From Candidatus Didemnitutus mandela (GTDB lineage: Bacteria > Verrucomicrobiota > Verrucomicrobiia > Opitutales > Opitutaceae): a stretch of DNA of 64,000 nucleotides. The notes under the pieces were generated by a model, which was not told the origin of the DNA, made no database searches, and saw only the letters and a list, made by a program, of their open reading frames with translations. The DNA is taken from the NCBI GenBank assembly GCA_002591725.1, contig NJAL01000004.1, positions 1 through 64,000 on the forward strand. The letters are read 5' to 3'. The position numbers and the translations under genes were made by a program. This document shows, in pieces, positions 32,930 to 39,989 of this stretch. How positions within the stretch are numbered: position 1 is the stretch's first letter; each line of letters begins with the position of its first letter.

Positions 32930-33560
32930 AGCCGACAAGATAAGTATATTGTATACGTAGCGCGGCTTTTCGGTCAAGAAAGAAGCCTTCAGCGCTTTGC
33001 GCTGAGCGGCGTTCTCGATTTTGAAGAGCTGCGCTCCCGAGAAGTTTAACATGCCGACGGCGATGTTTGTGGGAGAAGCTCTCGTGTTTAATGTTGTAGA
33101 CTGTAACAGCGTTGTTATTTGTTGGCTAAATGAAATTTTGTTTTCTGCTGAGGTGAGCTTTAGGATGTTCTGGTTGGCTTTGAGGTTCAGATACTGTTCG
33201 GAAACGATCATTAGCCGCGAAAGCCAGCGAGTCCGGTCGGGATTCGGCGTTGGCGGACTTCAGAGTAGCGCAGGCGGCGCTTCGTGTGGCGACGAGGGAA
33301 TCGAGGGGGTCTAGTTCGCTTTTGGGGTAACCTCGGATGGTCTCTACGAGCTTTGGCATGAGGCCGATAGAGACGTTTGAGTTAACGTCGACTTGGGGGC
33401 AAGGCGTTTTTGAAACGGCTTCGCAGAGGCGCGAGGGTGTGATAGCTTCCGGCGATCTAAAGACCAAAAACCATCGCAAATCGTGCCGATTTGCACCAAC
33501 AGAAGAATGAAAACAATACTGCAAGAACAATACTGTATAGGCGGATGAAACATTAGGATG
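32930..33560 (-). pseudogene. lemA: Decayed LemA-family protein
   Basis: Minus-strand pieces: a hydrophobic N-terminus (~33,540-33,490), PQVDVNSN and GLMPKLVETIRGYPKSE (~33,370-33,320), SEQYLNLKANQNILKLTSAE and NKISFS (~33,205-33,130), then SPTNIAVGMLNFSGAQLFKI (~33,075-33,020). They match the LemA coiled-coil fold in order. Frames change several times. In many bacteria LemA is encoded next to an M48 protease, as here. Confidence 0.8.
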
Positions 33561-33579
33561 AAAGCATGAAAAGCGTTGC

Positions 33580-34450
33580 GCGGAATCCGCGCGCTGTTTG
33601 GAGTTTTCAGAATGGGGGGAGTTTTCGGTGGGTTTGGAGGGTGCCTTGCCTGGGTCCGCGGAAGCCCGCACGATTACAGACTCATGAAAAGTTTGTGTGC
33701 TCTGCTATTTAGCCTTGCTGGTTTTTCTCTGGTGTGCGCTGGCCTCGAGTGCCTGTATGCCAAGAACGGTATGCTGTTTGTCTGCGAAAAACTAAGCTGG
33801 CAGAGGCGCTCGGAAAATCAATGCTGGCCGTTTGTCCAGGAGGAATAGACGTTGATGTCGAGCTTGGCGAGCCCGGGTGTTGGGCCGGTTTTTGGCGAAA
33901 TGCTGGCGGGTGAAAATCTGGACGAGACGACGCGGCAGCGCATAAGCATAACGCTGCTGCCGCTAATGGTGGTGTTTCTGGATGCTGAAGAACTTGATCA
34001 GGTGAACCAGATGTTACCAAAGCTATACGGAACACGAAAAGTGTGCAGTATTATGCAATATTGTTTTTATTTGAATCTGGGATTGCTCGCGGCCTACTGC
34101 CTACTCGAGACAATGGACCAAGGCGGAACTGGCGGCAAGCTATGGTGGTGAGTTGCTGATGGTGGGGCGCGGATGTGGGCCATTGTCAGGAGGTCTCGTT
34201 TTTGTATTCTGTGGGCGATCTCGAACTGGCCGAAGGAAGCCTATCAAAAAAGGCGAATGGTGGAATCGGTGCCGCAAGCTCCAACGGGTGCGATTCGAGC
34301 TCGGCTGTCAGGTATTGCGACTCCGCGACGAACTGCCGACACCGAGGCGGCTGTCTGCGATGCTGACGAATTCCGACAGACTCGTTGGACAGGATCCGGA
34401 CTGCGGTGCGGCATGGATTTATGCGGCAGAGTTGGTGGTGACGGGCGTGT
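33580..34450 (+). pseudogene. Decayed protein with a signal-peptide-like start
   Basis: SLCALLFSLAGFSLVCAGLE (~33,690-33,750) looks like a signal peptide. Helical strings follow (DEELDQVNQMLPKLYG-like at ~33,980-34,030, GAAWIYAAELVV at ~34,410-34,445) and resemble a tetratricopeptide-type protein. The frame changes at least three times. The family is not assigned. Confidence 0.4.
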
Positions 34451-34464
34451 AGTGGAAGTATAGC

Positions 34465-34790
34465 GATGGCGGTACAAATTTCGGCACTCCCAAAATCTGG
34501 AGGTTTGACAGGGGAAATTGTAACTTCCTACTTCCTCCGTGGCAGTGAGCTACTGCAGTGATCGGGCGATCTTGTTTGATGGCAGTATTTACACACTCGC
34601 GGAACTGCAGAAACAGATTAAACGCTATTGTTAAGCTGCATCCCTAGGGCTGGTTCGCTTGGATGGCCAAGTAACAATGCTAGTTTCCCTTGGAGCTATC
34701 GACCTTGGCGAAAAGGATTAGGTTACTTACAGGGAATGTTGTAACGATAGAAGCTGGTTTTTCCTGAAGCGACCGGAAACAGGATGCGTT
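34465..34790 (+). pseudogene. Decayed ExbD/TolR-like protein (tentative)
   Basis: ISALPKSGGLTGEIVTS (~34,470-34,520), ILFDGSIYTLAELQKQIKRY (~34,570-34,628) and VSLGAIDLGEK (~34,684-34,715) follow the order of the periplasmic domain of ExbD-type proteins, which energise TonB. The N-terminal membrane helix was not found. Loss would agree with loss of the TonB receptors. Confidence 0.45.
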
Positions 34791-34928
34791 AACTGAAATA
34801 AGCCATTTAGGCGGGGCGATACTCCTAAAAGCGTGCTGTTGTGGATTCCGTCTTATCTTATCGAACATTTTTAGTTCAGAGTTTTTAGTTAGACGCTTGT
34901 CTGTGCTTGTCTGCAGCAGGGTAGTTAT

Positions 34929-34960
34929 CTCGTACCGTGTATCGCTCGTACCGTGTATCG
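34929..34960. repeat. Perfect 16-bp tandem repeat
   Basis: CTCGTACCGTGTATCG occurs twice head to tail, and a third degenerate copy (ATTATACCGTAGAATT) follows. It lies about 110 bases upstream of the tRNA-Thr gene. Confidence 0.9.
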
Positions 34961-35009
34961 ATTATACCGTAGAATTTGTAGGATTTTTGCTGAATTATCA
35001 AGAATCTAG

Positions 35010-35039
35010 TTGACGGAAAAAAATCACGGCGCACTCAAT
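35010..35039 (+). promoter_or_regulatory. Candidate promoter of the tRNA-Thr/tuf operon
   Basis: TTGACG (35010-35015) is a good -35 element. At the right distance lies only a weak -10 (CTCAAT, 35034-35039). It is the best candidate upstream of tRNA-Thr. Confidence 0.25.
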
Positions 35040-35069
35040 TAGTGTTCTTTTTCTGTTTTCCCTTGGTCT

Positions 35070-35146
35070 GCCCAGATAGCTCAGCTGGTAGAAGCACGTC
35101 CTTGGTAAGGACGAGGTCACCGGTTCGAATCCGGTTCTGGGCTCCA
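35070..35146 (+). tRNA. tRNA-Thr (anticodon GGU)
   Basis: Acceptor GCCCAGA (35070-35076) pairs with TCTGGGC (35136-35142), then T and encoded CCA. The anticodon arm CGTCC-TTGGTAA-GGACG carries GGU, and the T arm is GGTTCGAATCC. It stands upstream of tuf, as in many bacteria. Confidence 0.95.
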
Positions 35147-35211
35147 GACAACGAGGCGTCGGAGAATTCACCGACGTTAATAAAAGCCATATTATCATCT
35201 TATCTTAATAA

Positions 35212-35229
35212 AGTAACACAAGTAACACA
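35212..35229. repeat. Perfect 9-bp tandem duplication in the tuf leader
   Basis: AGTAACACA occurs twice head to tail, ending 11 bases before the tuf start codon. Confidence 0.85.
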
Positions 35230-35240
35230 AACAACTCCAC

Positions 35241-36431
35241 ATGGCTAAAGGAACATTCGAACGAAAGAAGCCACACGTCAATGTCGGCACGATCGGCCAC
35301 ATCGATCACGGCAAGACGACCACGACAGCTGCAATCTTGGCTGTTCAGGCTCGCAAAGGCCTCGCTGAAGCCAAAGCTTATTCGGAAATCGCTAAGGGCG
35401 GCACGGTGCGCGATGCGACCAAGACCGTTACGATCTCCGTAGCCCACGTGGAATACGAGACTGCTAGTCGCCATTACGCACACGTTGATTGCCCCGGACA
35501 CGCCGACTTCGTAAAGAACATGATCACTGGTGCGGCGCAGATGGATGGTGCTATTCTTGTCGTTAGCGCTGCCGACGGTCCGATGCCGCAGACGAAGGAA
35601 CACGTTCTCCTTGCCCGCCAGGTCGGCGTGCCGAAGATTGTCGTTTTCCTCAACAAGATCGACCTCATCGAAGATCCTGATCTCCTTGAGCTTGTCGAAG
35701 AAGAAATTCGCGACCTCCTAACCAAGTATCAATTTGACGGAAAAAACAGCAAAATCGTGCGTGGCTCTGCCACGGCCGCTCTCGAAGGCAAGCCGGAGGG
35801 GGAGGGGGCTTTCGTTGAACTAATGGATGCGATCGACAGCGAGATCGCTGAGCCTGTCCGTGAACTCGATAAGCCATTCCTTATGTCCATAGAAGATGTG
35901 TTTTCGATTACCGGCCGCGGTACCGTTGCCACGGGCCGAATTGAGCGCGGTATCGTTAAACTAAACGACACCGTTGAGATTATTGGCCTAAAGGATACCA
36001 CCTCGACTGTTGTTACCGGCATCGAAATGTTCCGCAAACTGCTCGGCCAAGGCCAGGCTGGCGACAACGTTGGTATCCTCCTCCGCGGTATCGACAAAGA
36101 AAGCATCGAGCGCGGTCAGATTATCGCTGTTCCGAAGTCGATGACGCCACACAAGAAGGCCAAAGCTGAAATCTACGTCCTCTCGAAGGACGAAGGTGGT
36201 CGCCACACACCGTTTTTCGACGGCTATCGCCCGCAATTCTACTTCCGTACAACGGACGTGACCGGCATTGCCCACCTCCCCAAGGGCATCGAAATGGTCA
36301 TGCCTGGTGACAGCATCACCATCGAAATCGAACTCATTGCCCCGATCGCCATGGAGAAGTTTCAACGCTTCGCTATCCGTGAAGGTGGTCGCACCATCGG
36401 TGCCGGACGCGTAGCCGAAATCGTCGATTAG
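35241..36431 (+). CDS. tuf: Elongation factor Tu
   Basis: Carries aminoacyl-tRNA to the ribosome with GTP. 396 residues, full length. The P loop GHIDHGKT (residues ~19-26), DCPGHADF and NKIDL are normal. Switch I is not: where most bacteria have ARGITI, this protein reads TKTVTI (residues 60-65) after KGGTVRDA. The magnesium-binding threonine is kept but the Arg-Gly pair is replaced. The reading frame is otherwise ordinary, so this is probably a feature of the lineage. It lies between tRNA-Thr and tRNA-Trp, and no second tuf follows fusA in this window. No SD sequence is visible. Confidence 0.98.
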   Translation: MAKGTFERKKPHVNVGTIGHIDHGKTTTTAAILAVQARKGLAEAKAYSEIAKGGTVRDATKTVTISVAHVEYETASRHYAHVDCPGHADFVKNMITGAAQMDGAILVVSAADGPMPQTKEHVLLARQVGVPKIVVFLNKIDLIEDPDLLELVEEEIRDLLTKYQFDGKNSKIVRGSATAALEGKPEGEGAFVELMDAIDSEIAEPVRELDKPFLMSIEDVFSITGRGTVATGRIERGIVKLNDTVEIIGLKDTTSTVVTGIEMFRKLLGQGQAGDNVGILLRGIDKESIERGQIIAVPKSMTPHKKAKAEIYVLSKDEGGRHTPFFDGYRPQFYFRTTDVTGIAHLPKGIEMVMPGDSITIEIELIAPIAMEKFQRFAIREGGRTIGAGRVAEIVD

Positions 36432-36461
36432 CCATTTACCATTTGATAACCTCCAGATTCC

Positions 36462-36482
36462 CTCCCGTATTAGGAGTTTTTT
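36462..36482 (+). terminator. Weak terminator-like hairpin after tuf
   Basis: CTCC-CGTATTA-GGAG followed by six T. The stem has only four pairs, so termination is probably partial and tRNA-Trp-secE-nusG may still be co-transcribed. Confidence 0.35.
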
Positions 36483-36519
36483 AAGGATTTTGGATGCATT
36501 GTCTAAAAGAAATAGCCAC

Positions 36520-36595
36520 AGGGGCGTAGCTCAATTGGTAGAGTAGCGGTCTCCAAAACCGTTGGTTGGGGGTTCGATTCCCTCCGCCCCTGCCA
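36520..36595 (+). tRNA. tRNA-Trp (anticodon CCA)
   Basis: Acceptor AGGGGCG pairs with CGCCCCT (36585-36591), then G and encoded CCA. The anticodon arm GCGGT-CTCCAAA-ACCGT carries CCA. Its position between tuf and secE is conserved in many bacteria. Confidence 0.95.
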
Positions 36596-36623
36596 CCTTA
36601 CACACAATACAGTTTTACATTAT

Positions 36624-36827
36624 ATGGCAAATCCCTTCCGCAGCGCTCGAATCTTCTTTAGTGAGCTCGCATCCGAACTAAAAAAAGCCAGCTGGCCGGC
36701 CAAGACCGAGCTCAAGGATTCCACGATCGTTGTCATCGTGGCTTGCTTATTACTCGGGCTCTTTACTAGCGTTAGCGACTTCTCTCTTTACCAAGTTGTT
36801 GACCTTTTAACCTCTTGGGTAAACTAA
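36624..36827 (+). CDS. secE: Protein translocase subunit SecE
   Basis: Clamps SecY in the inner-membrane SecYEG channel. The 67-residue form has the amphipathic helix with ELKKASWPAKTELKDST and one membrane segment (IVVIVACLLLGLF), the minimal SecE of most bacteria. It is followed by nusG 15 bases later, the standard pairing. Confidence 0.95.
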   Translation: MANPFRSARIFFSELASELKKASWPAKTELKDSTIVVIVACLLLGLFTSVSDFSLYQVVDLLTSWVN

Positions 36828-36842
36828 TAGTCCTCGGGCCAC

Positions 36843-37424
36843 ATGACTGCTGATATCGCTACAACCGCCGGCGCTCAATGGTTTGCCCTTCGCATACTTT
36901 CCGGTCAGGAAAATAAGGTTAAGACCCACCTCGAAAGATTTAAAAAAACCGAAGAATTAGACGACCATATTTTTGAAATCTTTCTGCCCACGGAGACCGT
37001 TTCTGAAGTCAAAGGTGGTAAAAAATTCACGAAGGTTCGTAAGCTCTATCCCGGCTACGTCTTCGTTTACATCAAGCTCTACGACACGGAACGCAGGGTC
37101 ATCATCGAACCATTCTATTTCGCCAAGAATGTGGCCGGTGTTATTGGTTTTGTCGGTGGCGAAAAGCCTGCTCCTCTCCGCCAGACTGAAATCGACGAAA
37201 TCAAGACACGCGTTGAGGCTGCAACTGGCAAGGAAATTCCGAAGGTCTCGTTCGAAGTTGGCGAAGAAGTTGAAATTACCGATGGTGCTTTTTCCAACCT
37301 CAGCGGTCGCGTCGACGAGATCGATCCCGCTCGCGGTAAGCTCAAGGTTTCTGTTTCCATTTTTGGAAGGTTTGCGCCCGTCGACCTCGAATACTGGCAA
37401 GTCCAGCGAGCTTCTGAAGGCTAA
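36843..37424 (+). CDS. nusG: Transcription termination/antitermination factor NusG
   Basis: Binds RNA polymerase, slows pausing and links transcription to Rho and to the ribosome. The NGN domain covers residues ~12-115 ([27 protein letters not shown]) and the C-terminal KOW domain covers ~135-190 ([20 protein letters not shown]). 193 residues. The start at ATG 36843 is the first that keeps the whole NGN domain. Confidence 0.96.
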   Translation: MTADIATTAGAQWFALRILSGQENKVKTHLERFKKTEELDDHIFEIFLPTETVSEVKGGKKFTKVRKLYPGYVFVYIKLYDTERRVIIEPFYFAKNVAGVIGFVGGEKPAPLRQTEIDEIKTRVEAATGKEIPKVSFEVGEEVEITDGAFSNLSGRVDEIDPARGKLKVSVSIFGRFAPVDLEYWQVQRASEG

Positions 37425-37476
37425 TCAAACTGCCTGCCACCAACCCCCACCCATCTTTCACTTAAAACTAACTTCC

Positions 37477-37902
37477 ATGGCCAAAAAGATTCAAGGCTAC
37501 GTCCGTCTCCAGCTTCCCGCTGGCGCGGCTAATCCCGCTCCTCCCGTCGGGCCTGCGCTTGGCGCGAAAGGTGTCAACATCATGGGCTTCTGCAAAGAAT
37601 TCAATGCGAAGACCAAGCAACAAAGCGGCATGATCATTCCTGTGGTGATCACCGTTTACACAGACAAATCTTTTACGTTCATTTGCAAATCGCCCCCGGC
37701 TTCCGTCCTCCTCAAAAAGGCCGCCGGCATAGCCTCTGGTTCCGCAAAGCCGAACCAGGGCAAGGTTGGGAAAGTGACGAAGAAGCAGATTTTCGAAATT
37801 ATCAAAGTCAAGAAAGCCGATCTTGGTACATCCAGCGATGAGGCTGCTGCTCGCATGATTGCCGGTACTGCGCGTAACATGGGAATTGAGGTCGTTGACT
37901 GA
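37477..37902 (+). CDS. rplK: 50S ribosomal protein L11
   Basis: Binds the GTPase-associated region of 23S rRNA. Starts [16 protein letters not shown] at ATG 37477, 141 residues, the usual length. [20 protein letters not shown] and the proline-rich N-terminal hinge are intact. The frame is open for 500 bases upstream, but that is a shadow of nusG. No L1-type leader element is seen in the 52-base gap. Confidence 0.97.
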   Translation: MAKKIQGYVRLQLPAGAANPAPPVGPALGAKGVNIMGFCKEFNAKTKQQSGMIIPVVITVYTDKSFTFICKSPPASVLLKKAAGIASGSAKPNQGKVGKVTKKQIFEIIKVKKADLGTSSDEAAARMIAGTARNMGIEVVD

Positions 37903-37977
37903 TTTTTTTCAACCACAGCTACTCGCCGCGGAGTTCCTCAGAGAGCTCGTACGGAAAGGGAAAAGGGTATAGGAAAA

Positions 37978-38670
37978 ATGAAAAAACACAGCAAAAGATA
38001 CAAAAGCGCCGTCAAAGTCGCTGATCTCACCAAAGAATACACGCTAGTCGAAGCCGTGGAAATTCTGAATAAGTTCCCAAAAACAAATTTCGACGAAACA
38101 ATTGAGCTTTCCTTCTGCCTCAACGTTAATCCATCGCATGGCGACCAAATGGTTCGCGGCATCGCTTCGCTACCAAACGGCTCTGGCAAGAAAGTTTGTG
38201 TCCTCGTTTTTACAGATGATCCGTCAAAGGCGTTTGCTGCCGGCTCTGACTTTGCGGGTCTCGCTGATATGATTCAGAAGATCAGCGAAGGCTGGCTCGG
38301 CTTCGATGTTGCCATTGCGACCACCGAAGCCATGAAGCAGGTCCGTTCGATTGCTCGTATCCTCGGTCCCAAAGGCCTCATGCCGAATCCAAAATCCGGA
38401 ACCGTGACCGACGACGTTGTAGCTAGCATCAAGGCTGTCAAGGCTGGACGCATTGAATTTAAGATGGACAGGACCGCTAACATCGGCGTTGGCGTCGGCA
38501 AACGTTCCTTTACAATCGATCAGATAAAGGAAAATGTCAACACCGTTCTCGAAGCTGTTGGGAAGGCCAAACCCACCTCATTGAAGGACCAATGCATTAA
38601 AACAGTCGTGCTCTCATCCTCGATGAATCCTGGTATCCGCCTCGCCGAGGCCGAATATAGTAAATTCTAA
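37978..38670 (+). CDS. rplA: 50S ribosomal protein L1
   Basis: Forms the mobile L1 stalk that moves deacylated tRNA out of the ribosome. 230 residues, full length, with the RNA-binding block RILGPKGLMPNPKSGTV and the C-terminal GVGKRSFTIDQIKEN. In many bacteria it also represses its own operon, but no leader target is evident here. Confidence 0.97.
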   Translation: MKKHSKRYKSAVKVADLTKEYTLVEAVEILNKFPKTNFDETIELSFCLNVNPSHGDQMVRGIASLPNGSGKKVCVLVFTDDPSKAFAAGSDFAGLADMIQKISEGWLGFDVAIATTEAMKQVRSIARILGPKGLMPNPKSGTVTDDVVASIKAVKAGRIEFKMDRTANIGVGVGKRSFTIDQIKENVNTVLEAVGKAKPTSLKDQCIKTVVLSSSMNPGIRLAEAEYSKF

Positions 38671-38683
38671 AGAAAATTTCCCC

Positions 38684-39181
38684 ATGAGAGCAGAAAAAAA
38701 ACTTCTTATCAATGAAGTTAGCGGATACCTAAAAAAATCTGATTATGTCATCCTCACCAACTTCACGCTGCTTACCGCCGCCGAAATAGGAGAGCTCCGC
38801 AAGAGCCTTGCACCCGAAAGCGCTGAATTCCATGTCGTCAAGAACAGTTCATTCCGGATCGCCGCGAAAGCACTCGGTCTGCCTGATCTCAGTGCTTCGT
38901 TGACCGGCCAGACTGCCGTGGTCGTTGGCGGCAATAAACCAGCCGGCATTGCTAAGATACTTAAGAAATTCATCGAGAAAAAAAAGAAACTCGAATTCAA
39001 AATCGGCGTGTTCGACAGGAAGGTCATGAGTTCAGATGAGCTTTCCAAGCTTGCAGACCTTCCTAGCTTCGAAACCCTGCGTTCGATGTTTCTTAATCTC
39101 CTTACGATGCAAGGTGCTGCTTTCGTCCGCATTCTCGATGCCAAAGTTAAGAAAGACCAACTAGCTCCTCTCGCGGTATAG
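38684..39181 (+). CDS. rplJ: 50S ribosomal protein L10
   Basis: Anchors the L7/L12 stalk to 23S rRNA. 165 residues starting MRAEKKLLINEVSGYLKK, with LRKSLAPESAEFHVVKNS as the RNA-binding region and a C-terminal helix for L12. Only 13 bases separate it from rplA, too few for the L10 leader known in E. coli. Confidence 0.95.
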   Translation: MRAEKKLLINEVSGYLKKSDYVILTNFTLLTAAEIGELRKSLAPESAEFHVVKNSSFRIAAKALGLPDLSASLTGQTAVVVGGNKPAGIAKILKKFIEKKKKLEFKIGVFDRKVMSSDELSKLADLPSFETLRSMFLNLLTMQGAAFVRILDAKVKKDQLAPLAV

Positions 39182-39281
39182 CTAACGAACCCTTTTTCAC
39201 GGTGAATGTAGGCTCTCCCCGCTTTGCGCTGCGAAACAATATTTAAAGAAACTTCAGCTAAGAGATAAATGTTTTAACGTG

Positions 39282-39303
39282 TAGCGGCTAATCACAGCCG
39301 CTA
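39282..39303 (+). promoter_or_regulatory. Hairpin in the rplL leader
   Basis: TAGCGGCT-AATCAC-AGCCGCTA, an 8-bp perfect stem without a T run, ending 19 bases before the rplL start. Because it lacks a T tail, it is more likely a translational or RNA-processing element than a terminator. Confidence 0.45.
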
Positions 39304-39322
39304 GTACTTCAAACAGAAAACT

Positions 39323-39712
39323 ATGAGCAACACAACCACCACTAAAGAACAAGTCATAGAATGGCTGTCCGCGCAACCAATTCTCGAGCTCGCTGCTCTA
39401 GTCAAGAACCTCGAGACTAAGTGGGGCGTTTCTGCTGCTGCCGCTGCCGCTCCTATTGCCGCTGCTGTCGACCCCGCTGCTCTGGCTGCTGAAACAGCCC
39501 AGACCGAGTTTACCGTCGTCCTCAAGGAAGCTGGTGTGAATAAAATCGGTGTTATTAAGGAAGTCCGTGCGATCACAGGTCTCGGTCTCAAGGAAGCTAA
39601 GGACCTGGTCGAAGGAGCTCCGAAGCCGGTCAAGGAATCCATCGCGAAAGCTGAAGCTGAAGACATTAAGAAAAAGTTCGAAGCAGTTGGCGCCAAAGTT
39701 GAGCTTAAGTAA
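39323..39712 (+). CDS. rplL: 50S ribosomal protein L7/L12
   Basis: Forms the flexible stalk that recruits translation factors. 129 residues: N-terminal dimerisation helix pair, an alanine-rich hinge ([20 protein letters not shown], slightly long) and the C-terminal factor-binding domain [20 protein letters not shown] with [17 protein letters not shown] 141-base leader separates it from rplJ, unlike the short gaps elsewhere in the operon. Confidence 0.97.
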   Translation: MSNTTTTKEQVIEWLSAQPILELAALVKNLETKWGVSAAAAAAPIAAAVDPAALAAETAQTEFTVVLKEAGVNKIGVIKEVRAITGLGLKEAKDLVEGAPKPVKESIAKAEAEDIKKKFEAVGAKVELK

Positions 39713-39764
39713 CCGTTTTGGGAACCGACTTAAGTTCCAATTCACAATTTCCATTTCATTTCTA

Positions 39765-39806
39765 AAAGGTAGGGGGGATAGGCTGCGGCCTACCTGTCTA
39801 TCCTTT
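39765..39806 (+). promoter_or_regulatory. Competing hairpins between rplL and rpoB
   Basis: GGTAGG (39768) can pair with CCTACC (39789), GGATAG (39776) with CTATCC (39798), and TAGGC with GCCTA around a TGCG loop. The first two pairings interleave, so they exclude one another or form a pseudoknot. A T-rich tail (ATTTTTATT) follows about 10 bases on. I infer an attenuator or RNA-cleavage site that lets ribosomal protein expression exceed RNA polymerase expression. Confidence 0.45.
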
Positions 39807-39989
39807 AGGGATTTATCATATTTTTATTGACGTTATGCGTTTCCTGGAAACACGCAGTCTCTGTCTCGTTGCCACATCCTTCCACCGTTGCTTTTCCACA
39901 TTCCCGTCGCAATACTGGGACTCTTGGCGCGTTTGCTGATCCCCCATTTTCCCATATTCCAAACTACACGGGACTAACCACATAACCAC

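Noticed and set aside
4330-35000. Frameshifts as sequencing errors
   Set aside because: The decayed stretches carry stops, substitutions of key residues and deletions as well as frameshifts, while genes between them (msrA, pnuC, nadR) and the 29 kb that follow are perfect. Random errors would not be distributed in this way.
36973-37902. A 309-residue open frame covering part of nusG and all of rplK
   Set aside because: Only the part from 37477 resembles a protein family (L11). The first 168 residues are an out-of-frame reading of nusG.
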